The notes below the pieces were generated by a model. The model was not told where the DNA came from, made no database searches, and was given only the letters and a program-made list of their open reading frames with translations. A program made the translations under genes and the position numbers. A stretch of DNA of 64,000 nt from Agroathelia rolfsii (Eukaryota; Basidiomycota; Agaricomycetes; Amylocorticiales; Amylocorticiaceae), in contig JABRWF010000001.1 of the NCBI GenBank assembly GCA_018343915.1, positions 3,596,001 to 3,660,000 on the forward strand, in the 5' to 3' direction. Positions 22,331 through 33,040 of this stretch are shown here, one piece after another. How positions within the stretch are numbered: the stretch's first letter is position 1; the number at the start of each line of letters is the position of its first letter.

Positions 22331-23173
22331 TCATTCTGTTCTGATGAAATCACCACTTTTTCCGCCCTCCTTCCTAGTGACCATGATGTCGCTGATCCTC
22401 ATATCCTTGCCTGCAACAGCCTTGAGCATATCCCAGACAGTCAGAAGACCGACAGATACCGCTGTAAGCGCCTCCATTTCAACACCGGTCTTACCCTCAC
22501 ACGAGACCGTAGCTTCGCACTCGATGCTATACTGGGGCTGCTGCTGATCATCATTATCACCGCTACTGCCACCGCTGACGAAAATAGGATGATTATCATC
22601 GCCGCTTGCATTTTGGTGATGCACGCGAGGCCGTAATTCGACAGAAACGTGGCTCAATGCGAGAGGATGGCAGAGGGGAATCAGATCCGCTGTTCGTTTG
22701 CTGCCCATAATTGCTGCCAGCTGTGCGACCGTAAGGACGTCGCCTTTTCCCTTGGCTTTGGCACGTGCTTTTTCAATTTCTGCTGCTTCTTGTGTCTCGT
22801 CTACATCGGCGTTTTTATGTTTGCTGTGTTGTGGCTCGGACACGTCGGTGATGAGATTATAGGCAATGGCAGGGATATATATACGTCCGTTGGCTGTTGC
22901 TCTTCGTTTGGTGGGAGTTTTTTCGGATACGTTGACCATTGTTGGCCGACCATCGGCTCCGATGTGCGTTAACTGATGCACAAAATTTGTCGAAGAGGAT
23001 GAAGAGGAGGAGTTGTATCGACACCCAGCAACTGTCTGATTGACATTGTGCATCATCTTCATCACAGGAAATAAGGGACGAGGAGTAGTGCATTGAACAT
23101 GGTGGATAGTAGTAGTATGGAGAGCACGAGGCAAGAGACGAGGGCCTAGTAATCGCATTGTAAAATAGTACAT
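22331..23173 (-). CDS. Cyclic pyranopterin monophosphate synthase (MoaC / MOCS1B domain)
   Basis: A single open frame encodes about 280 residues from the ATG at 23173, or less from 23158. After a mitochondrial-like Arg/Leu/His-rich lead, the MoaC core appears: LTHIGADGRPTMVNVSEK, the segment DVLTVAQLAAIMGSKRTADL followed by IPLCHPLALSHV, and the block KTGVEMEALTAVSV with the final GGKSG. MoaC makes cyclic pyranopterin monophosphate from the MoaA product, the first step of molybdenum cofactor synthesis, which fungi need for nitrate reductase and sulfite oxidase. A Gln/Asp/Ser-rich insert of about 35 residues interrupts the domain. The ORF follows the MoaA ORF on the same strand, with the reading frame open upstream of the ATG. 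A splice from 23265 to 23146 would fuse the two proteins in frame. Confidence 0.9.
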   Translation of the reverse strand: MYYFTMRLLGPRLLPRALHTTTIHHVQCTTPRPLFPVMKMMHNVNQTVAGCRYNSSSSSSSTNFVHQLTHIGADGRPTMVNVSEKTPTKRRATANGRIYIPAIAYNLITDVSEPQHSKHKNADVDETQEAAEIEKARAKAKGKGDVLTVAQLAAIMGSKRTADLIPLCHPLALSHVSVELRPRVHHQNASGDDNHPIFVSGGSSGDNDDQQQPQYSIECEATVSCEGKTGVEMEALTAVSVGLLTVWDMLKAVAGKDMRISDIMVTRKEGGKSGDFIRTE

Positions 23174-23257
23174 ATGGAGAAGGTAAGAGAAGAATGTATA
23201 TACAATGATCAACAGTTCATCACATTATACACTACATAATTTCTTACATAAAGGTCG

Positions 23258-24852
23258 TCACCCACCAATCAAAATCATGGGTCTGTTTGTTTGTACATCA
23301 ATATCCTCCATGTTTGCGTGTTTCTCTTGCTTGCCCTGGACAGCCATGCCAATGGTCTCGAGTAGTTGGGTATCAGAGGCACCATTGCGCATAAGATCCC
23401 GAAGTGATATCTCTTTGGCATCGAACAGGCAGACCTGATTTAAGGATAAATGTAAACATAAGTACTTGTGCGTACAAGGAAAACAAAAATGATAAACAGA
23501 CCTTGATTTGACCATCCGCAGTGAGGCGTAATCTGTTACACGATGAACAAAAGTGATCCGACATGCTGCTGATAAAGCCAAAACTGCCACGATATCCTGG
23601 CACTTTCCAAGAACGCGCGGTATCATTTGTTTCGTCGCTGAGACGAAGAAGGTTCGTATAGCTGTAGTGTAAAGAAATCCGAGAGAGTAGCTCTTCCGAG
23701 GGAATCATTTTAGCCTTGTCCCATTTGTTCCCTAAACCACGTTCGGTCAGAAGCGTACTTGTAAAAACTAATCACGTATACCTGTGAAGGGCATAAATTC
23801 AATGAAGCGAATAGACATATCTTTATCCTTGGTCATTTCTACGAAATCGAATACTTCGTGATCATTGAGACCTTTCACCACTACGACATTCATCTTGAGT
23901 GACTTAAGTTTTGGATAAGCCAAGGCTACATCCAAAGCACGCATGACCGCTTGATGACCTGGACGACGGGTCATAATTTCAAATTTGAAGGGGTCGAGGG
24001 TATCTAAACTAACATGTCATAAGTTATATTTACATAGATTATTTCGAGAGTAAGGTGTTTCCGTACCTTAGGTTGAGATGGGTCAAGCCATTTTCAATCA
24101 ATTCTGGCAAACGCCGGTGCAGTGATATTCCATTGCTTGTCATTCCAATCGACTCTAATCCATATTTTCGTAATCCGTTCAGTCCCTCTAGATAACAGTC
24201 ATAGTTAGTTTCCGGTTCACAAAAAGCCCAATAACGTATAGACTGTACTGAAAATTTCCACAAGATTTTTGCGGATAGTAGGCTCGCCACCAGTTAAGCG
24301 TATTTTTGTAACACCACTCTTAACGAAGAGTGTTGCAAGACGCAGGATCTCGTCATCTGTCAGAATATGATCCTTAGGTGATAACTCAATGCCTTCGCTG
24401 GGCATGCAGTAGAAGCCTATGGAGTAAATTAGCATCATGAGACACCAGCTGCTGATGTGATATCGCAAAGACTGACATCGAAGATTGCAACGCTCTGTCA
24501 AAGATATCCTAAGATAATTATGCTTTCTATGAAAAGTGTCGATAAGAAATGGGCTGAAAGGTCGCTCAAGTTCTGTTTGCGCTATTCTAGCCTGAGGAAT
24601 TGACATTAAAAAATGCTAATATATATGTGGGATATAATGACAAGCCTTAGCCTTCAGCCTAATGGCTTCACTCTGAGCAGTCCGACTCAAAGACTGAGAA
24701 ACATATCGACGCTGATATGACCCTGGGTAGTCGACATTTCCGGACGTGCGAGGAACTGCTGGTATCGAATAAAGGCTGGCAATAGATCTGCTAGCCTGAG
24801 AATTACACTTCAAGAAACGCCATGATAGAGCTCTCCCTAGATGAGGAGCCAT
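23258..24852 (-). CDS. GTP 3',8-cyclase (MoaA / MOCS1A), mitochondrial radical-SAM enzyme
   Basis: Several exons from 24852 leftward encode a MoaA protein ending in the catalytic double glycine (ILIGG, stop at 23258-23260). Joined segments include [20 protein letters not shown] followed after an intron by [10 protein letters not shown] (the radical-SAM C-x3-C-x2-C cluster), [41 protein letters not shown], and the second cluster [16 protein letters not shown] plus VCLF (C-x2-C-x13-C). The enzyme converts GTP to 3',8-cH2GTP for molybdopterin. The first about 65 residues are Arg/Ser-rich without acidic clusters, which suggests mitochondrial import. How that exon joins the core is unclear: no GT donor keeps frame, but a GC-AG intron ending at a CAG before ARIAQTEL would. 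The alternative start is the ATG at 24606. The intron positions elsewhere are inferred from conserved motifs. Confidence 0.88.
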
Positions 24853-25380
24853 TATCCTAGTAGTAAATCAATACGAGCTAGGCTGGATGGAACTGGAACA
24901 AGATAGAGATAGACAGGATTCCTAGTCATCGACATATTCTGATTACAACGTCGGTATTACCGGGCTCCATACAGAATTAGCCGATTGCGTTTGTGCGGCT
25001 CCGGAGGTTGTGTAAGCAATCCACTTGTAAGCCAATGGCATCAGGCTGCATCATCTCTTCGACTAATCGCACTCTACAGAGCTGTCTTTCACTTGAAATA
25101 CAATGTAAAGTTTTGCTGGGTGACCTTCCAGGCTAGGCTATCATGCTAGGAACATTGTTTGGACCATTAGTCATGGGCGTTCTCCACTCTAATTCGATCC
25201 CCCGCCTTTCGATGACGCTCTCGATGTCGATGAATGGTGTCAGCGCCAGATACTGATCCAATGACGAATTGACTTTGCGCAGGTGAATATATAAACCTCC
25301 AGAAAGTACAGAACAACTTAATGTTACCCCGTCTCACTCGTGTATACGCACATTTGAAACCCACTGCTTTCCGAACTATT
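24853..25380. other. Intergenic, divergent promoters
   Basis: Between the MoaA start (-) and the SnoaL-like gene start (+). No coding exon was recognised. Confidence 0.5.
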
Positions 25381-26231
25381 ATGGCATCAAACACAAACAC
25401 CTCAGGCCTAACACCTGAGCAAACTCGATCTCTGAAGGAACGTTCTCCAACATCTAATGAAGAAAGAATTATAAGATCATTGAAACAGGTGTGATTTGCT
25501 TTCAGCTTGTCCTCCATATGTGGAGAGGTTGATTGGCTTTAATAGATGTACACCTGTTCTCCCAAGCAGGTATGTCAATCAAAACGTGTATCACAGCGAG
25601 AAACATGTACTGAAACTGGCTTAGGACACCTTTGATATTTATACTGAGAATGCTGTGTTTCATGACCCAATCGGCATCGCAAATGGTCGTGATAAGATTC
25701 GCTCCCAGTTCGTTGCTTTGGTCAAGGTAATTATATGGTAAAAAAGAAAAACAAGTGGATAGGGGGCTTAATGCATCATCGTACTCTACAGCTCTTCCCT
25801 CGCGCTGATATACCGAAATTCCGAGTGCTTGAAAATCCCTCCAATATTCCATCATCGACTCTGCTAATTGATCAGGACGTTGCATACTTCCGTGATCCCA
25901 AGGCTTCTACGCCTACGAAGGTGTGTTGTGTATACAATCTACTTACGCCAAGCAAAGCTCACCGCAGCGCATATTTGGCATATACGTTGTTGCTCGCAAG
26001 ACCGTGAATTCACTTCTCACTATCAAGATCAACAGCTCTAACCAGGTTGAGTCTCATATCGAAGAGTGGGATGTGAGTACCAATTTTCTTTTGCGATCTC
26101 ATTCCCTCTCTTATGCTATTTTCTCGTTCTAGCACAAGAAAGTAACAACTGGAGAGGATGGCTTCTTTGGATTGCTGAATGAATATCGCAAGAAGGCGAC
26201 TGCAGATATCACCCATGCGTTCAATAAGTAG
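25381..26231 (+). CDS. SnoaL/NTF2-fold protein, function unknown
   Basis: Six exons (25381-25488, 25546-25569, 25625-25726, 25792-25920, 26001-26072, 26133-26231) close to 177 residues. The central part reads DTFDIYTENAVFHDPIGIANGRDKIRSQF, the helix-strand pattern with the FHDP motif typical of SnoaL-like/NTF2-superfamily domains. The C-terminal strand SHIEEWD is also typical. Members bind small hydrophobic ligands or act as small enzymes; no substrate can be named here. The N-terminal 35 residues are polar and contain a Ser-rich linker. A 24-nt second exon (MYTCSPKQ) is short but phase-consistent. There is no signal peptide, so the product is probably cytosolic. Confidence 0.75.
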
Positions 26232-26513
26232 TACGACCCGTGAGGCTAACAGCTGGTGGTCTCAGCTTTTTCTTAATTGTAATATTACATTGTATAATAC
26301 CTATAAGCGATTAAAAACAGCTGTTACTGTGCTGAGAAGGAGCACGTATGCGTTCTGGACGGACGAGCTACGGCGAATTGCCTTCCAATCGGAGTCTGGA
26401 CGGGTGGAGGCGGCGAGCTCCGCCAAGCGGACTCCGAAATAGGCCGGGAAGGATATATATGGACGGAGGCCCGGCGTTGGCTCCCCGATCGCATCGACCG
26501 AAAGCCCACGCAA

Positions 26514-27433
26514 ATGTCGGCGCCCAACGAGGACCCTGGCACATCTACACCGGCGCCGGCCACGCCTTCGGCGGGAATGCTTCAGTTCAAGCAGCATCAT
26601 CCACCCGGCCAGCAACAGCAAGACGGTGACGAGCAGCAGTCCGTCGACACGACGAGAAAAGGTCAGTATGGCACTCATCGCTTTTGGCGTTGTTATTGTC
26701 GTCATTTTTGTCGTCGTACGAGGAACTCACCGTCATCGATGGTTCTTATCTTTTCCTAGCCAAAGCACCCTCCGTCCGTCGAGCATGTATCGCCTGCCAT
26801 ACTGGCAAGACTCGCTGTAGCGAGGTCTTGCCCTGTCAGGTCGGTTGCCAATTTTTTCCGAATGTACTAGGCTGCACGAGCTTGACATGCAACTTTTCCC
26901 CCCCCTTGGTACAGAGCTGTCTTAAAAGAGGATTAGGCAACTCTTGTCAATATCCAGACCCCGATGCACCAGACCAACATCACAACCAGACCAGCCAAAT
27001 TCCTCGTACGTCTCACACCTTACAGTCCTGTATTTTGTGGGAGACTGTGGCTGATCATCGCCCCAACACAGCCCACTCAGTGACGACTTTCGCCGCTACA
27101 CCTACCGTCTATGGGACACCGGGTACATCGACCTTTTCTACTATCCCGCCTCATGTCTCAATGGCCCATTCGTCGCCACCGAACCTCTCGCAACAGCAGT
27201 ACTATGACTACAATGGGCAGTTGACCGGGGCTACTTCTTCCACCTTCCGCCCCAGCAAGCGCCCGCGTGCACTTACCGAAGAAGAGACTGCCGCTATCAC
27301 TAGAGGCTTTACTAGAGGCGACTTCTACGTCGGCACCAGTGCACCAGTGCGCATCGATCCCAGGTTGACTGTACGCCTCACCCTCGGTGAAGGTGATCAT
27401 GTCCATTTCGCTATTGGTGAAACTCTCGTATGA
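26514..27433 (+). CDS. Small Zn2Cys6 DNA-binding protein
   Basis: Exons 26514-26661, 26760-26839, 26915-27005 and 27081-27433 give 223 residues. A Pro/Gln-rich N-terminus leads into a binuclear zinc cluster beginning at about residue 59: C-x2-C-x6-C, then C-x2-C-x8-C across the next intron (RACIACHTGKTRC followed by SCLKRGLGNSC). Such clusters bind CGG-containing sites in fungal promoters. The remainder is Ser/Thr/Pro/Gln-rich, and the tail contains KRPRALTEEE and a short hydrophobic stretch. No fungal-specific middle homology domain is present, so the protein is unusually short for the class. Introns 1-3 are GT-AG. The third acceptor was chosen because the first in-frame alternative gives an immediate stop. 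Confidence 0.75.
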
Positions 27434-27666
27434 TCATTAACAAAAACTTGCCACCAAGCCTAGTTTTTTTTGTTCTTGTTCATCTCTTCCATTGAATTGT
27501 CTCGATATGATTTCGATGTTTTGTCGAGTGAATGAAAGTCAGTAATCAAGTAGTAGTCTAGTACGCTCGCGAGACTTTGTTGTATTTGTTATAAATTGCT
27601 ATTTTCAATGAAAATCCGCTTCTTCCTTGGTCTTCAAATGACATCATTATGTCGCGCAACCGACGC

Positions 27667-28856
27667 TTATTTTCTCTTTCTGTGTCCTCCTCGAACGAAC
27701 CGTTTCCAGTTGGCTTCCAGGCGCTGTACAGCGCCCCAATCCTCACCATGGGCGTTCACAGCGTCCTCAATCCTGTTAACATCACTCCACTCCTCCGACT
27801 CCTCTTCGATGCGCCATCCGCGTGCCTGGGCCATGATGCACATCATATCCCATGTTCGCGGACCGCATGCCTCGATCCGAGGGAAGTCCGATTCCACAAG
27901 CAGCCTCGTCTCGTCTGTCACTGCGCTCAACAGCGGATGAGAAGCGTCCGGATGATTTATAGCCGTGGATAGCGATAGGAAGACGTTTGGATGTGTGCGC
28001 TAAAAGAAAAAAAGCACATTTCACGTTAAAAAATGGTCAAGGCATGCAGATAAGATTTAGTCCCCTGCCCCTGCCGGTGGTTGGGGTCCAGGATACGACT
28101 TGGAAAAAGATGTGATTTCACCTCTATTTGACGCCATAGATCAGGGCTTATACCGGCGCTGTGCATGTCAACACTGACATCCCAAAATCTTTCTCCATGG
28201 GTCTTGTATAAATCATCAAGAAGATCTTTCGTCGCTGCTGGCGCTCGCACGCTGTGCAAGGACACATGGCGTCTAAGCTCAATCGCAAGTTCCAATTGTG
28301 CACGCAGAACGGTCAGCTGATGGTCGAAGTTGGTCGTGAACGGGGAAAGCCGGGGGCGCTTGTCGTCGCCGTTCTCGTTATTATCAGTCGGGTCTGGGTC
28401 ATCGTACGAGATTGGACCGAAGGGGATGCGAAAGGCACGGTCGAGCCCGACTTCACCCAGCATAGCACACGGGAAGCGCTCAAGGTCATGCCGGAGAGCT
28501 TCGAGTACTTGCGTCAGGAGAATAGGCTCCGGGAGATTATCCAGCAAGCGTGCAAAGACGTCTGCTTGTTGAGGCTTGGGGCAGAATACCGATCTGTAAT
28601 GCGCTTCTTTGTCTAGGGCAGCACCACCATCTGGGGAAAGCGCTATAGTATGACAGAACCATGGATGATGGCCAAAAGCGGGCACTACTTTGTCTGGAGC
28701 ACGAAGGTAGAGATCTGCAACCAGTTTTTGGTCTGATGGTCGGCTGGACATGATAACGATAGTCAATGGGAGCGCCTCTACCTCTGCATCGCTGGGCTGA
28801 TTGGAAGTTTCAGTGGGATGGCAGTGGGCATCGGTGAGGTGCGATATGAGTGTCAT
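27667..28856 (-). CDS. TatD-family metal-dependent hydrolase (Scn1-like)
   Basis: Two exons (28122-28856, 27667-27999) encode 355 residues. The N-terminal metal motif D-A-H-C-H appears in LTDAHCHPTE. GHHPWF, GEVGLD and SLHSVRA mark the further metal and active-site strands, SVDMHSAG follows, and LVESDFPR supplies the terminal Asp. This is the TatD branch of the amidohydrolase fold, whose members include DNases; fission-yeast Scn1 belongs here. A Pro/Asp/Asn-rich insertion (about 165-185) follows the GEVGLD block. The C-terminal about 60 residues are charged and extend past the catalytic domain. The single intron is GT-AG and phase 0. The likely role is metal-dependent phosphodiesterase or nuclease activity in cytosol or nucleus, inferred from the family. 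Confidence 0.85.
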
Positions 28857-29305
28857 AGCAAGAGATAATATTCTTTCTCTTCGTCAAAGCAACTAAGAAC
28901 TGGAGGCTTGTTGTGCGTCTGAATCATCATGAACACCATGCTCGGAGTCACGGTCCATGACGTATTCCACTTCAAGTAATTGTCGGTTAAACTCAAATCG
29001 CATGACGTAGGTCCAAGGTCAGAACCTTGCCTAGTTTACCTAGTACTTAGCTTTCGCAACTGAAGATTGGAATTGTAGATGGTGATTGAATGCGCAGTAG
29101 GGTTATGGTTATGTGCGCCCATATATCTGATTAACGTGGTTGAAGTTGGGAACACGTCACAAGTTGAGTCTTCAGGATGCGGTTGTTTAGCCTGATCCTG
29201 GGTCACCTTAAGTAAATCATGGCTTATATTAGGTACATGAATAAACAAAAAAGTCAAGTCCAAAATTGTATCCGAGAAATCATCGTATGGCGAAAAATAG
29301 GGAGA
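28857..29305. other. Intergenic, between two minus-strand genes
   Basis: Holds the 3' flank of GOS1 and the promoter of the TatD-family gene. No gene was recognised. Confidence 0.5.
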
Positions 29306-30228
29306 TCATCTTATGATGTAGTTGAGAATAAACAGGACACAAAGACCTATTACCGTTCCCATAATAATAGCATCTCGTCGTCTTCTGGATCTGATCATCG
29401 ATACTAGTTTGTCTATGCCAGGGAGAGTAGCTACAGTGGATTTGGTTCAATAACGTGTGAATGTAAATATGAAAAGCCGTATACATACAAACAACACCTG
29501 CCATGCGAGTATTGATACTCCCAAGCGCACTTCGCTGCCGTCCAAATTCGGCTCGTGTCTCATATGCTTGACTAAAGGTGGTATAAGCCATGATGTTAGA
29601 TCAGGGGATAGCTGAGGTGTGATGATCGTGTCACATACTCCAGAATTTCATCGGCCATTCGATGCGAGTTATCAATCCTCCCCCTCTCTGCCAGCAGTGA
29701 GTCCGCAGCAGATGATTTATAGGCACTGTGAGATGATACGAGTATTAGCATTACCATTGCTTAACATCAGCCAAAATTGTCCCTACGCTATGTCATTGCG
29801 CACACCGCTGATCAGGTTTCTTCGTTCCGCTGCTGCTCTTACATTATCCTTCGTCCGTCTGAATTCTCTCAGATAATCTTGGTACACATCTCTGTGTCGC
29901 TGTATGACGCGTTGCATCGACTGCGACAGGGGTGTGGCCGTGTCGGACGAGAGAGTTTCTAGAGACGAGTTCGTCTCTCCTAGCTACTACCGATTCGTGT
30001 CAATTTCCCGTTAAGATAGATTGTGTAACAAGTAGCAGCACCACATGCCTTCTCGAGAAGGTCATCCAGCTCTCCTTCAAGGTCATGCCAGCGTTCATTG
30101 GAAGATCCAGACTCGAGATCTGCAGAGCTGGTAGAGGCCACTGCCATGCGACCATATGTGGTGAGCTTTGTGTCCACGAGAGCTTCTAGTGTTCTGCATT
30201 CGCGATGAAGAGTATCATAGGTTGACAT
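29306..30228 (-). CDS. GOS1: Golgi Qb-SNARE
   Basis: Five exons (30049-30228, 29787-29983, 29639-29725, 29498-29571, 29306-29430) give 220 residues. MSTYDTLHRECRTLE and DLEGELDDLLEKL fit the N-terminal helices of Gos1/GOS28. QRVIQRHRDVYQDYLREF precedes the linker. The SNARE helix runs ERGRIDNSHRMADEIL, DQAYETRAEFGRQRSAL and GSINTRM, with a Gln at the central layer. A C-terminal membrane anchor follows (IIMGTVIGLCVLFILNYII). The protein acts in intra-Golgi and ER-Golgi vesicle fusion. The first intron begins GC rather than GT (AAG/GCATGT) and ends at GTAGTAG. Only this choice joins the conserved N-terminal helix to the rest in frame. The third exon is preceded by a GTAGGG donor. Confidence 0.9.
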
Positions 30229-30832
30229 GGTCACAGCTGGTGCCGGTGTAAGTAATGGATCCTTTACATGTGGGGACGACCTAAAATAACCATATTTGAA
30301 CAATTTACAGTGGCTGTGCTATTTTAACGCTTGGAAACTCGGACTGGTCCTCCAGGGCGCCATCCATTTGTCATCATCCATGATTAGATGTCACTTGGAG
30401 AAACCTCTCATGTGACTGTGGCTTGCCATGTAATTATCCTTTTATACAGGAAAATAATTTGAAAAACAATACTAAACCCAGGGAAAAGCACTATTTTTTT
30501 ACCAATCACTTTACTTTGACAAAAAGATCGGTAAAAGCGAGCATTACGTGACCATATTCTAGCCCGGGAGTGGGTCATGTGATCAACACTTTTTTTTTTT
30601 TTTTTTTACCAAATCCTTTATCCAAAGTAGAAGGATTTGTCAAAGGATTGGTAAAAATAACATTTTTTTCTTTTGAAAATCCCGGAGTGATTAATCACGT
30701 AGATATTTCTGTCCTATGCATCTTGCCTTATATGCTTTTTGGCTTTAGACAAGGTGGCTCACATAGTGTTGCTCTATACAGGTGGATTCACATATACATT
30801 CGTTATCAATGTGTCGTTACTTGGCGGTAGTA
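30229..30832. other. Intergenic with small hairpins
   Basis: Contains two AT-rich inverted pairs sharing the edge TTTTTACCAA: 30494-30537 (arms TTTTACCAATC / GATCGGTAAAA) and about 30602-30655 (arms TTTTTACCAAATCCTTT / AAAGGATTGGTAAAAA). A 19-20-nt T run lies at 30591-30608. They may be remnants of a terminal-inverted-repeat element. No gene was seen. Confidence 0.5.
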
Positions 30833-31153
30833 CCATCCCTGACGGTCGTTTCGGTCAATGTAGAAACAAACCCCTATTTCACACTATTGTCAGCTTTCAT
30901 ATGCCTCAAATATATGTACTCTGGTATACTCACTCCGAGTGTAATCACGTAAAAAAAACTGCACTGCTCACAATGAGAATGTTGATGTTTTGGTTATACA
31001 ATCTATGAGGTGGCAGCCAAGCGAGCCCGGGGTCAGATATTATGGGCTCCAACACTTCTCCGGCATACTCCAACAGCTTACTCATCCGTGACTGACCGTT
31101 ATGATCGAAACGGCATGCAGCAAATCACTGACTGAAATGACCGTCAGGGATAG
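30833..31153. mobile_element. 321-bp MITE with TA target-site duplication
   Basis: Terminal inverted repeats match over about 25 bp: the left end reads CCATCCCTGACGGTCGTTTC and the right end, reversed, reads CTATCCCTGACGGTCATTTC. The element is flanked by TA at 30831-30832 and 31154-31155. It has no ORF of note. Size, TIRs and a TA duplication fit a non-autonomous Tc1/mariner-type element. It lies upstream of the NmrA-like gene and could influence that promoter. Confidence 0.7.
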
Positions 31154-31393
31154 TAACAGGCCACCCAATGACTTCATAATGCATCAGAACTGGCAATAGA
31201 AGATTCGGAACCCCTGCCCAAAGTTTCCAAATACACTCAACACCCTCATTGAGCTATGTGCCTGCCGTTGGTCGGCCTTCTAGAAATATCACGATATCAT
31301 CCGGGTCATCGATATCCGCCTATAAATCCAGCACTATACTGAGCGACCTCTGGCTATTCAACCTGCTTACCCACCACTTCCTGAACAACAACA

Positions 31394-32750
31394 ATGTCTC
31401 CTATCGTTACAGTATTCGGAGCTACCGGAACTCAAGGTTTGTCCCGTATTCTCTTGTATATGTAATTAATTAAAAAATCAGCTCATGGGTCGTGCAGGCG
31501 CATCCGTGGTCCGTGCACTGCTTGAAGATGGAGGGTTTGAGATACATGCGGTTACTCGTAACATTGAATCTAAGGCTGCGCAGCATCTCACCCGTAAGGG
31601 CGTGCGCATGGTCCAGGGAGATCTGTGGAACAAAGATTCTGTCGTCAAAGCTTTGCAGGGCACCCAGATCGTCTTTGGAGTGACGAATTTCTGGGACCCA
31701 TCTGTTCATGGTGGTGATACTGGTGGCGAGGTAAAGCAAGGACGGATTCTTGTAGACGCTGCAAAGCAGGCGAATGTCAAGTTTTTTGTTTGGAGGTATG
31801 CATATCAACATTATGTTTCATGGATTTGTTGAAGATCTAGGGCTATCGATTTCTAATAGCTCTTTGCCCAATGCCAAACAACACTCTGAGGGAAAATACA
31901 CTAAAATAGCTCACTTCGATGGTAGAGCGCAGGGCCTTTGAGTTTGTTATGCAGTATATCACTTAGGAATCTTCATCTCACTAGGTAAGGACGAGATTCA
32001 CCAATACTTGATCGAGTCTGGCATTCCCCACGCCGTGGTACAAACGGGTAAGTTCTCAGATTGCAAGAAATTGACGATTTCTCCCTCACCAATCGGTTTT
32101 GGTTCTGTGTTATTCAGGCTGGTTTGGCGAGAATCTTTGGACGTGAGTGCCATATTAACACTGTAATTTTCGACACTGATTACAGGAACATAATCCAAGT
32201 TTCGGTGGCCTCGCCCAAAAGAAGGATGGCACGTTCGAAATACCAATTCCACTTTACAGCGCAGAGTCGCCACAGAGCATCACCTACGTCGCGCGCGATC
32301 TGGGGCCATCGGTTGTGGCTTTGATGAAAAACTACGAGGACCATCCCGATGAGATCCTTAACCAAATTTTCTACCCTATCACCGCTCGTGTAACATACCC
32401 TCAACTTGCGGAGATTTTGACTCAAGGTAGCTATCATAACTCGTTCTGAGCGTTCTTGGCACTCATATTTCACTTTTAAGTATTCGGAAAGGAGGTGACG
32501 TTCCGTTCGGCTGAAGCCTCTGGGAATGATGAGCTAGACGAAATGGTGAGCTCTTTCTTTTCGTCCTGACTTTCACATCTTTTCAAGCTGTTTAATACTT
32601 GGACTAAATCGTCTTCAGTATGCATATCAAAGTGAATTTGGACTGTACCTTCATTCTCAAGTGCCGGACCCACGTCTGGTGGCCCTCGGAGTCAAGTTTA
32701 GTACATTGGAAGAATTGGCAGAGGAGGCCAAGAATCATTTTGACGTCTAA
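31394..32750 (+). CDS. NmrA-like NAD(P)-binding protein
   Basis: Eight exons (31394-31436, 31498-31795, 31860-31921, 31985-32047, 32118-32142, 32200-32426, 32481-32545, 32619-32750) close to 304 residues. The N-terminus MSPIVTVFGATGTQGASVVRAL carries the Rossmann G-x2-G-x2-G loop of NmrA/HSCARG-like atypical short-chain dehydrogenases. SKAAQHLTRKGVRMVQGDL, NAKQHSEGKY, HAVVQTGWF and SITYVARDLG follow in family order. Members sense NAD(P)/NAD(P)H balance or act as isoflavone-reductase-like enzymes. NmrA itself represses nitrogen-catabolic genes by binding a GATA factor, but this homologue is not necessarily NmrA. The catalytic Tyr-x3-Lys is not obvious, which favours a sensor. One exon is only 25 nt. 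Acceptors AAG and CAG were chosen by frame. Confidence 0.85.
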
Positions 32751-33040
32751 TTTGAAGTGTTTGGTACTGTCCGGTCATGAAATTAGCTGGGATAAGATTG
32801 TAATTGTAATATGTATACCGGTTTTGAGGCTTAGTTACATTGTCGAATGAATGTTACGTTATGTCGAAAATGCTTTTGGTAACGTATATACCGGCTGTCA
32901 TATCAACGTTCTCTGGCAAAGAGTGGGATCCATGGATGCAATCCATCGCTGATGCTAACCCCAGGTAATCAAGATCCTAAATAATCCATGCATATAAACC
33001 AAAAATCTACACAATTCACCATGTATGCCCCTTTAAGTAA

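Noticed and set aside
22298..22972. Plus-strand frames opposite the MoaC ORF
   Set aside because: Antisense shadows; the minus-strand MoaC core is unambiguous.
28254..28616. 120-codon open frame on the plus strand
   Set aside because: It is an antisense shadow of the first exon of the TatD-family gene; the minus-strand reading carries all conserved motifs.
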